Assembly: GCA_030789695.1 (NCBI GenBank)
Contig: CM061141.1
Span: 277,891,871-277,955,870, forward strand
From: Scilla litardierei
Lineage: Eukaryota > Streptophyta > Magnoliopsida > Asparagales > Asparagaceae
Length of the DNA stretch: 64,000 nt
Direction of reading: 5' to 3'
Shown here: positions 55,736-64,000 of the stretch, piece by piece
How the letters are laid out: each line of letters begins with the position of its first letter
Numbering within the stretch: position 1 is the stretch's first letter
Made by a program: the position numbers and the translations under genes
The notes under the pieces: model-generated
Databases searched by the model: none
Seen by the model: the letters and a program-made list of their open reading frames with translations, nothing else
What the model was told of the DNA's origin: nothing

Positions 55736-55822
55736 CAATTGACGTTTGTTCTTATTGGAGTTGCTCTTGCACGGCAACACGACTGATATTACCTCCATTT
55801 GACATGTTTCTTGTTGGAAGTG
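55736..55822 (-). pseudogene. Duplicate of transposase exon 1, downstream part
   Basis: Similar to 54964-55060, including the exon end and a GT donor (AATTGGAG|GTAAGA on the minus strand). Its upstream half lies at 61967-62082 across Reina element 2. Confidence 0.7.
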
Positions 55823-56242
55823 TGATACGATTAGGGCTTTTTGTGGGGATCAAAGGTGGGATTTTTGTGGCTTTAGACTTCCTAATCTAGGGTTTAAACG
55901 ACGAAGAACTGATATGAAATTATATAATAAATCCTAGAATAATAGATCTAAACTAGAGAACAATTAATTAGCTAAAGAATTAAACTAGTGTTCTAAGGAA
56001 AAGCAAATACCTCATCAATTCTTCGATAAAACCTAAGGCTAAGGCCGGCCGGCCCCTTATTAGGGGAGGGATTAGCAAATGTTGAATTACTCTTTAGCCC
56101 TCCCCTTCTTTTGCGGAATTACAAGTTTAGGACCGGGTCCGTGGTGGACCCAAGTCGCCTCCTCCTTTGATAGACCCGAACCGGAGTCCCATCCGCATCC
56201 GCATGGCTTGCCCCTTGAACCCGCCGAACCGGAACCGCATCA
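55823..56242 (-). repeat. 3' LTR of Reina element 2
   Basis: 420 bp, near identical to 61549-61966. On the minus strand a purine-rich tract (ACTTTTGGGGGGGAGTAA) abuts it at 56243-56260. Confidence 0.92.
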
Positions 56243-56974
56243 TTACTCCCCCCCAAAAGTGCCACCTTGTCCTTAAGGTGGAATTCCGGAAATTGGTTGC
56301 GGATCACTGTGGCAGATTCCCATGTAGCATCGTATTCTGGTAAGCCCCGCCAGTGAATGCGCACCTCCTGTGTCCCGTCTATAGCCTGTCGGATCCCTGT
56401 CAGCTCCTGAGGCTCCAAAAGTACCTCCATGTCCTCTGTCAAAGTGGGTGGCAAGGTAGGTGATAGGGTGTGATCCCCAATGGCCCTCCCTTCTCAACTG
56501 CGATACGTGGAACACTGGGTGAATGATGGAGGTGGCCGGCAACTGCAGACGATAGGCCACCTTCCCGATCTGAGCTGTCACCTCGAAAGGTCCATAGTAG
56601 AGGGCTGCTAGTTTCTCATTGCTTCGATGGGCCAAGGTCCTCTGTCTGTAAGGTCGGAGCTTCAGGTAAACCCGGTCTCCCACTGCAAACTGCTCATCTC
56701 TCCGGTGTGCATCAGCCTTGGTCTTCATAATCTGCTGGGCTCTTAATAGGTGTTTCTTCAACTCCTCCAGATATTTGTCCCTCTCCGTCAAATGCTCCTC
56801 TACCTGTGACACCGGTATGGCCCCTCGACTGTAATGTATTAACGGGGGCGGTCCCGACCGTATAGGATCCGAAATGGAGTGCTCTGTGCTGCCGAGTGGT
56901 ACGAGGTGTTGTACCAATATTCTGCCCATGCCAGCCATCTGGCCCACTGCTTCGGCGCATCTGACGCAAAACAC
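56119..56974 (-). pseudogene. Integrase C-terminus and chromodomain, Reina element 2
   Basis: 56974-56490 encodes the integrase C-terminal part (VSQVEEHLTERDKYLEELKK, VGDRVYLKLRPYRQRTL, PATSIIHPVFHVSQLRR). After a frame change near 56490, 56454-56250 encodes EVRIHWRGLPEYDATWES and RNQFPEFHLKDKVAL, a Reina-type chromodomain. The frame then runs into the LTR (to 56119), so the reading end may be displaced. Confidence 0.82.
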
Positions 56975-57063
56975 CTCAGGTAGGTTTCCACACTCCTATT
57001 CACCACCTCTGTCTGACCATCCGTCTGTGGGTGATAGGCAGTGCTCCTCCGCAGCTTGGTCCC

Positions 57064-57440
57064 CTACACCTTGAACAACTCCTGCCAAAAACTACTAATG
57101 AACACCTTATCGTGGTTTGACACTATGAAGGTGGGAAAACCGTGCAAGCGAACCACCTCCTTCATAAACGCTACTGCCACCGTAACTGCAGTGTACGGGT
57201 GTCTGAGGGGTATGAAATGGGCATATTTGCTAAGCCGATCGACCACCACTAGTATAGAACTGTAACCCTCTGATCGCAGCAACCCCTCAATAAAATCCAT
57301 ACTGATCTCCTCCCAGACTCTCTTTGGTAAGGCCAACGGCTGTAAGAGTCCTGCTGGAGCCATTGCCAAATATTTGTGACACTGGCACACGTCACTCTGC
57401 TATCCACTGGGCAATGTCCTTCTTCATCCAGGGCCAATAT
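57064..57440 (-). pseudogene. Integrase core, Reina element 2
   Basis: Contains [18 protein letters not shown], the catalytic D in [12 protein letters not shown], and [15 protein letters not shown], where related integrases have a D in the place of this N or H, so the second catalytic acidic residue may be lost. The zinc domain is partly in another frame upstream. A stop follows ELFKV. Confidence 0.8.
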
Positions 57441-57577
57441 AGCTCTCTCGCCATCCTCCTGTACGTCTGCTGTACCCCGGAATGTCTGCCGATGGCACTG
57501 CCGTGGAACTCCTGGAAAATCGTCGGAATATGGATGGAGCCCCCGAGAATCACCAGCCTGTCATGGTATAGAAGCCT

Positions 57578-59068
57578 CTATCCGTCCATGTTGTACCCCT
57601 GGAATTCAACGGAGCCCTGCTGTAGTGCCTTACGTATCCTTGCTAGGTCCTCATCAGCCTCAATCTCCCTGCTCAACGGCTCCCAGTCTAGAAGGACCGG
57701 TGCTGAAATGGCCGCCACCTCTGCATGCTCCTCGCGACGCGATAAGGCGTCTGTCGCCTTGTTCTCCAGGCTTGGGCGACACTGTATCTCGAATATGAAA
57801 TGGACCAACTTGGAGAGCCACTTCTAGTGCTCCTCAGTAACCATCCGCTGCTCCAACAGATATTTCAAACTCTGCTGGTCGGTCCTCACTATGAACTTCC
57901 ACCCCAATAAGTAGGGCCTCCACTTCTGAATGGACAGGACAATCGCCATCAACTCCCGCTCATATAATGACTTCAGACTCGCTCGTGCTGACAGAGTCTG
58001 GCTGAAGAAAGCAATCGGCCTCTGGTCCTGCATCAACACGGCGCCTAACCCATATCCTGACGCGTCGGTGTCTATCACAAAAGGTCTGCTAAAATCTGGG
58101 AGCGCTAAAACAGGCACTGTCGTCATCGCTTGCTTCAAAGCCTCGAACGCCTTGGTCTCCTCCTCGCCCCAGTGGAAGCTGTCCTTCTTGAGCTGCTCAG
58201 TAAGAGGCCAAGCAATCATACTATATCCCTGGACAAACTTCCTGCAGTACCCTGTCAGGCCCAAGAAGCCTCGCAGCCCCCGTAAGGTGGTAGGTATCGG
58301 CCAGTCTAACATGGCTGCAATCTTGGCCCTATCCACCGTCACCTCCTCTGCAGACACTACGTGTCCCAACTACTCCACCTGCAGTTGGCCAAACAGACAC
58401 TTCTTCTTATTCGCACACAGCTGCTGCTCCTGCAACTCATGCATCACTGCTCGCAGGTGCCCCACATGCTCCTCCATGCTGCGACTGTACACCAGGATGT
58501 CGTCAAAAAATACCAGCACGAACCTCCGGAGGTAGGGTCGGAATACCTTGTTCATCAAGGCCAGGAATGTCGCCAGGGCATTCGTCAGACCAAAACGCAT
58601 GACCAGGAACTCATAGTGCCACTCATGAGTCCTGAAAGCATTCTTGGGCACGTCGGCTGCCCTCATCCGTATCTGATGGTACCCTGACTTCAGATCAATC
58701 TTGGAGAAACAGGCTGCCCCGTGGAGCTCATCCAACAACTCATCAATCACAGGGATGGGGAATTTATCTGCCACTGTTTCCTTATTCAGGGCCCTGTAAT
58801 CCACGCAGAATCTCCAACTGCCGTACTTCTTTACTAATAAAACCAGGCTGGAGAAGGGGCTAGTACTCAGCTGTATCACTCCTGCCTGCAACATGTCCTC
58901 TACCAGCCTCTCTATCTCATCCTTCTGTACCTGTGGGTACCTGTAGGGCCGCACACTGATGGGGGACATGCCTTCCTTCAAGACGATGTCGTGCTCATGA
59001 TCTCGGTGTGGTGGCAGGCCCTGTGGTGTCTGGAAAACCTCCTCGTACTGAGCTAGCAGCTGCTCCAC
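57578..59068 (-). pseudogene. Reverse transcriptase-RNase H, Reina element 2
   Basis: 59068-58370 encodes [64 protein letters not shown] and the catalytic FFDDILVYS. After a stop near 58369, [20 protein letters not shown] continues to RNase H ([33 protein letters not shown]). A further stop near 57822 precedes NKATDALSRREEH. Three pieces in total. Confidence 0.88.
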
Positions 59069-59298
59069 TCCGGTACCACCACCTGTGTCTGATCCTCGCT
59101 CTGCCTCGAAGCTGTCACCGCCTGCAGCTCCACCAAGAAACCTCCTCCCGCCGTGTGGATCGCCCTGGACATGGCCTTATAAGACACCAAAGAACGACAG
59201 AGGCTGGGATCCCCCTACAATATCACTGTCCTCCCCACATCCTGGTACTCCATCCTCAGCATCTTCCAATTTGTCCTGGTCTCCCCGAGGGTCTGCAG

Positions 59299-60114
59299 CT
59301 ACTTCATCCCCAGGATGACATCGGTACTCCCTAGCTCCAAGGGAAGAAAATCGACGACAATCTGTACTCCCTGAATGGTCACAATCACCCCGCGGCAGAC
59401 ACCCGTGCTGTGTGTCACCTGTCCCATACCCAGCATCACTCCATACCGCCCCGTGCCACTCATCTGTAGTCTCTGTGCCTCCACCAACCTGATGGAAATG
59501 AAGTTGTGGGTGGCCCCACTGTCGACCAACACTATCACCTCCTGGCTGCCCACCTGTCCTACCAATTTCATGGTATGGTTCGGTGTGAACCCTACCACGG
59601 AATTGAGGGACACCTCCGCAAAGTCTAAGTGCTGGTGCTCAACCTCCTCCTGATCCTCTCCTGACTCTAGGATGACAACCTCGTCCTCTCCCTCATCATC
59701 ACCAGCTATCAGTATCTGGAGAGTCCGATCAGCGCACCGGTGTCCTGGGGTGAACTTCTCATCACATCGGAAACACAAACCCTTCACACTCTTCTCACGT
59801 ATCTCGGCATCTGTCATCCTCCGTACCTGCCTCCCAGCTCGGGGCTCCTGCCTCATGTCTCTGCCGCCCCCAGCAACAGCTGTAGCTCCCTGACCAGTCA
59901 TGGTCCCTGAAGAAGGTGCAGGTCTCTGTCCCGTAGCAGCCACCTGAATCCTGAATGTGGCACCTCCCCACGTCCCACGGGCTCTCCGCTCTGTCTCCTG
60001 ATGGTCCTCCACCTTCCTTGCCAATGTCATCATCTCGCACAGACCAACTGGCTCGAACTGCCTCAATCCCAACCTCACCGTATGCTTCAGCCCCTTCATG
60101 AAATAGCCATCCAA
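59299..60114 (-). pseudogene. Gag C-terminus and protease, Reina element 2
   Basis: Contains GLCFRCDEKFTPGHRC (about 59735-59790), NSVVGFTPNHTMKLVGQ and the protease active site VLVDSGATHNFIS (about 59490-59530), then FLPLELGSTDVILGMK. Open for 271 codons. A stop near 59298 cuts it from the RT part. Confidence 0.87.
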
Positions 60115-60189
60115 ATACTCCTCAGAGACTCCCCGAACTCGGTGGCAGAGCGACTCAAATTTCCTGATATAATCCCCTACGCTCCCCTC

Positions 60190-61524
60190 CTACTTCAGCG
60201 AGTACAGTCTCTCGAACATGCCATCAGCCTGCCCTGCACCATATCGCTCCGTCAAGAGCGTCGTAAACTCCGCCCATGTCTGAAAAGGCTGCTGCTGATC
60301 AGTCCAACGAAACCCGCCTAAGGCCTCCCCCTCCAAGCAACCCCCTATCGCCCGAAGCCACTTCTCTCCTGGGACTGCTGACACCTCCAAGTACCTCTCC
60401 ACCCGGTACAACCAGTCATCTGGATCTCCTCCCTCAAAGATGGGCACCTAGAGCTTCCTCAGTTGCCTCTCGCCACCGTAACCACCTCTCTCCTGCTACT
60501 AGAATCCTCCCCTCTGCTGGTACCCCTGTCGCCTGTCGGGAAAATAAGCCTCAGCTCGATCGCGGTAGCCTCCCTCTGCTCCATGCCCCTGCCAGTCACC
60601 CTGTGGGTGTCCAAACTCTGCCATGTGGCCTCCTGGTGGGTCCTGGTATGCTCTTCAATCTCCTGTCACTCCCCCAAAAGGTGGGAGCTGAGTCGACGGG
60701 CCACCTGTGATCTGGTGGTGCCCTCCAACCTGCTGAAATCCTCCGCCGGGTCCCCCAAAAGGCTGAAAACCTAGAAATTGTGCTCCTCGGACCTCGAGCG
60801 CCCGGGGGCCCGAAAATGCTTGAAAAAGTCTGTCGGGCGTCCTGGAAGGTCGGTGGGCCCTCCAGGGGTCTGTCGAACCTCACGACCCCCCTTTGGGGTC
60901 GGCCGAAGCCCCCCGGGCCATCGCCGGGGGCGGCCGACCCTGAAATTGGGCCGGCGGCCCCCAGGTGGGGGCCCCTGGGCTCGCCGAGTGCACAGGGGGG
61001 TGACAGGTGCGGTCGCCCCTCCCAGGGGCCTAGTGGCCCTCCTCTGCCCCTCTGGGGGTTCGCCAGCCCCCCCAGAGCTCCCTGGGGGGTCGGCGGCCAC
61101 CCGGAGGGCTGCCGGGGTACTGGAATCACCCCTCCGGCACCTCTGTCCTCTTGGCGTGGCGGCGCGTGGTCTTGGTGAGTCCCACACGCATTGTCTCCTT
61201 GATCGAAGCCTCCGTCTTCTTCTAGATCTGGACCATCTTCAAAAAAACCGTCTTTTTGCCCTTGTCCTTCGCCAAAGATGGCTCCTTTTTGCTTGGATCC
61301 GCCTTTGGTACGAGATGAGCGGTCAACTCCGCTATAGCTTCCGTCAATTCCGATAATTTTGCCTCCATTTTTCCTTGGTTCTCCTTCATCTCCCCCCGGA
61401 TTTACGCGGCTATCTCGGCGTCTTCCTTTCTCACGTCGATGAAACCTTTGCTAATTTGGGCCTCCATCCGTTCAACCTTCTCTTCCAAAACTTCGACCCG
61501 CTCCTTGGATCGTCTGCTAGCCAT
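60190..61524 (-). pseudogene. Gag N-terminus, GC-rich linker and core, Reina element 2
   Basis: The likely start is ATG at 61524, 10 bp from the primer site (MASRRSKERVEVLEEKVERM, a coiled coil). A stop follows about 40 codons later near 61402. A strongly GC-rich Pro/Gly/Arg-rich block fills about 60640-61140. The gag core resumes at 60447 (MPIFEGGDPDDWLYRVERYL ... FQTWAEFTTLLTERYG) to 60190. Layout matches Reina element 1. Confidence 0.78.
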
Positions 61525-61533
61525 TGATCGACC

Positions 61534-61545
61534 GCTCTGATACCA
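61534..61545 (-). other. Primer binding site of Reina element 2
   Basis: The minus strand reads TGGTATCAGAGC, 3 bp from the right LTR (61549). Confidence 0.92.
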
Positions 61546-61548
61546 ATT

Positions 61549-61966
61549 TGATACGATTAGGGCTTTTGTGGGAATCAATGGTGGGATTTTTGTGGCTTTG
61601 GACTTCCTAATCTAGGGTTTAAACGACGAAGAACTGATCTGAAATTATATAATAAATCCTAGAATAATAGATCTAAACTAGAGAACAATTAATTAGCTAA
61701 CGAATTAAACTAGGGTTCTAAGGAAAGCAAATACCTCATCAATTCTTCGATAAAACCCAAGGCTAGGGCCGGCCGGCCCCTTATTATGGGAGGGATTAGC
61801 AAATGTTGAATTACTCTTTAGCCCTCTCCTTCTTTTGCGGAATTACAAGTTTAGGACCGGGTTCGTGGTGGACCCAAGTCGCCTCCTCCTTTGATAGACC
61901 CGAACCGGAGTCCCCTCCGCATCCGCGTGGCTTGCCCCTTGAACCCGCCGAACCGGAACCGCATCA
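61549..61966 (-). repeat. 5' LTR of Reina element 2
   Basis: 418 bp, TG...CA ends, followed by target duplication AAGTG at 61967-61971. Confidence 0.92.
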
Positions 61967-62082
61967 AAGTGCTCTTATGAGGCAAAACAGTCGCTATTAT
62001 TCTCTTCGGAAACAACTTGATCTTGGAGAACACTTGAAATTGTATGGTATCTAGTCCTCTTAGCCATACCCCACCCCGACAT
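61967..62082 (-). pseudogene. Duplicate of transposase exon 1, upstream part
   Basis: Starts at 62082 (MSGWGMAKRTRYHTISSVLQ), parallel to MSGWGMGKRPRHCAVSSVLQ at 55224. A TAA follows CFAS. It joins 55736-55822 when Reina element 2 is removed at AAGTG. Confidence 0.72.
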
Positions 62083-62454
62083 TCCTACAATAATAAAAAA
62101 CATTATTTGATAACTTGAATCCTGTAAATACTGTAAATACCTGTTACTGTTTAGCATCTAACAAGTGATCTTGAGTGCTGGGTTGTCATTGGAAACATCT
62201 CATGACTAGAAAAAAAAGGTTGCAGTAAAAAAAACAGATGTTGAGGAAACACTTTGGAAATCACACAACCAAACAATATCATTATATCAGTGAATAAAGA
62301 TTTAAAAAGGGCAAAATCGTATAACAAAGGTGATCATGAAGTTCCCAAGGGCAAAAGATTTATTATTGAATAAATAATTGTACCAAAGAAACAACCCATA
62401 TACAAAAAACATGTCATGACCAAAAAAACAGAAGCACACAATTAGAAGTGTTTC
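62083..62454. other. Non-coding stretch upstream of the duplicated transposase exon
   Basis: AT-rich; no gene or repeat boundary recognised. Confidence 0.4.
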
Positions 62455-64000
62455 ATCCAGCTTTCTTGATATACAACAACGATACTACTCGGATGATCTG
62501 GAAATCATACCGGTATGTCATGGGAGAATGTGACGAGTATGACATAAAGACATCTACTTAGAATGTAATATCCAGCATCAACGTGAACAAATAAAGCAAG
62601 TAATCCTACTCAGAAAACAATTGGCCATAGCTAAGAGTGCAGAATTTGTAAGCAAACATTAAGGATGCTGTATCTAAAATTACAGCTCTATGTGCTATGG
62701 ATCTCATGATCCTCAGCAATATCTAGTATCAATGATATATGAATGCAAAACACTAGTAGCCATCAAAAGCTGGACTATTTTCTGATCCAGAAAAACACTG
62801 GTACATATGAGCCAAGTTAGCAGCTCTTTTTCGCTTTTCCAAAAAGGGTATAGAAAAATGGCTAGGACAAATATCAACAATAAATAAACTTTTGCAAGTA
62901 TGTTGATCCTGGGACTAGAAATTGTTGTTACAAACTTTTGCAAGTATGATGATACCCAATTCAGAATTGTCCAAGACGACCAAGAAGAGTATGATCTGAA
63001 AATAAGACTACAGAGATTGATTTGATTATCAGTGCCTTTACCACAAGATACAGTAGAAATGATAGAGGGTACATCAATGGATTATATGTAGCTGAAATTG
63101 ATAATATAAAACTACTTGCCCACCAACTGATATAGTACTCAATTCCAAAGTGTTTAATACAACAACGACTAGAATGACATATAATGGTATGTCAAGGGGG
63201 AATGTGACGAGTATGACATAAATGCAGCTACTTAGAATGTAACATCCAACATCAAAGTGAACAAATAAAGCAAGTAATCCTACTCTGAAAACAAACTGAT
63301 CATAGCTAAGAGGACAGAGTTTGTAAGCAAACATTAAGGACGTCGCATCTAAAATTATAGCTTTATGTGCTATGGATCTAATGATCCTCAGCAATATCTA
63401 GTATCAATAATATATGAATGCAAAACACTAGTAGCCATCAAAACCTGGACTATTTTCTGATCCTAAAAAACACTGGTACATATGAGCCAAGTTAGCAGCT
63501 CTTTTTCGCTTTTCCAAAAATGGTATAGAAAAATGGCTTGGACAAATATCAACCATAAATAAACTTGTGCAAGTATGTTGATCCTGGGACTAGAAATTGT
63601 TGTTACAAACTTTTGCAAGTATGATGATACTCAATTCAGAATTGTTCAACACGACTAAGAAGAGTATGATCTGAAAATAAGACTACGAAGATTGATTTGA
63701 TTCTCAGTGCCTTTACCACAAGATACAGCAGAAATGATAGAGGAAACATCAATGGGTTATATGTAGCTGAAATTTGTAATATAACACTATTTGCCCACCA
63801 ACTGATATAGTACTCAATTCCAAAGTGTTCAATAAAACAATGACTAGAATGACATATAATGGTATGTCATGGGGGAATGTGACGAGTATGACATAAAGGC
63901 AGCTACTTAGAATGTAATATCCAGCATCAAAGTGAACAAATAAAGCAAGTAATCCTACTCTGAAAACAAACTGGCCATATCTAAGAGTGCAGAACCTGTA
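62455..64000. repeat. Tandem array with ~675 bp period, continuing past the window edge
   Basis: GAATGTGACGAGTATGACAT occurs at 62526, 63200 and 63875, giving periods of 674 and 675 bp. The stretches CATTAAGGA..TGC/CGC..ATCTAAAATTA (62660 and 63333) and TTTTCCAAAAA.GGTATAGAAA (62838 and 63511) repeat in register. At least 2.2 copies are inside the window. No coding potential recognised. It could be a satellite-like array or a local tandem duplication. Confidence 0.85.

Larger units (their letters stand above)
55823..61966 (-). mobile_element. Reina-like Ty3/gypsy element 2
   Basis: 6144 bp with LTRs 55823-56242 (420 bp) and 61549-61966 (418 bp), both TGATACGATTAGGGCTTT ... GGAACCGCATCA. Target duplication AAGTG at 55818-55822 and 61967-61971. 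The primer site at 61534-61545 gives minus orientation. Gene order is gag, protease, RT, RNase H, integrase, chromodomain. It is clearly related to Reina element 1 but a different family (different LTR body). Coding is broken at many points. It sits inside a duplicated first exon of the transposase remnant. Confidence 0.93.

Noticed and set aside
1..64000. CRISPR arrays, bacterial operons or ribosome binding sites
   Set aside because: The window is plant nuclear DNA; the regular repeats are LTR modules, microsatellites and a long-period tandem array, with none of the short-repeat/unique-spacer pattern.

Overview
This 64 kb window is repeat-dominated nuclear DNA from a flowering plant. The evidence is plant-type LTR retrotransposons primed by initiator tRNA-Met (Sirevirus-like Ty1/copia, Reina-like and Tekay/Del-like Ty3/gypsy), a CACTA-type terminus, and broken exons of plant genes (cellulose synthase and an ER metallopeptidase). 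The sequence does not let me name the species. I see no intact host gene, no rRNA or tRNA gene and no CRISPR array.

Layout, left to right. 1-2105 is the end of a Tekay-like element on the minus strand; 3667-6359 is a solo LTR of the same family with TSD TTATG. 7611-8240 is a CACTA-type terminus with palindromic subterminal repeats. 8640-10248 and 20102-20240 are one CESA4-like pseudogene split by Sirevirus-like copia element 1 (10249-20101, TSD GTCTT). Reina-like element 1 (21771-35753, TSD GTGTA) carries a gag-only Sirevirus-like element (27874-35704, TSD AGGGG) inside its right LTR. 36780-37315 is a broken ER-metallopeptidase fragment, followed by an unclassified composite repeat (37676-39300). 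Sirevirus-like copia element 2 (39687-52965, TSD GTGAT) follows. 53280-55224 is a Ptta/En/Spm-type transposase gene remnant with a second copy of its first exon; Reina-like element 2 (55823-61966, TSD AAGTG) lies inside that second exon. A tandem array with a ~675 bp period (about 62455 onward) runs off the right edge.

How the parts fit: when the LTR elements are mentally removed at their TSDs, a CACTA-type left end, CESA exons, ER-metallopeptidase exons and a Ptta/En/Spm transposase remnant lie in one continuous stretch. That is compatible with a large gene-capturing CACTA element later broken up by retrotransposons, but its right terminus is not visible, so this stays a hypothesis. Within the retrotransposons the most unusual items are: a ~113 bp module of alternating ACCGACTA(G) sites, five copies in each LTR of copia element 2 and two more between pol and its third ORF; a gag-only element with 2.3 kb LTRs; and a 711 bp foreign insert with Ty3/gypsy pol sequence, flanked by a 335/340 bp direct duplication, inside the copia element 2 gag gene. 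Almost every retroelement gene carries stops or frameshifts; the gag of the gag-only element is the clear exception.
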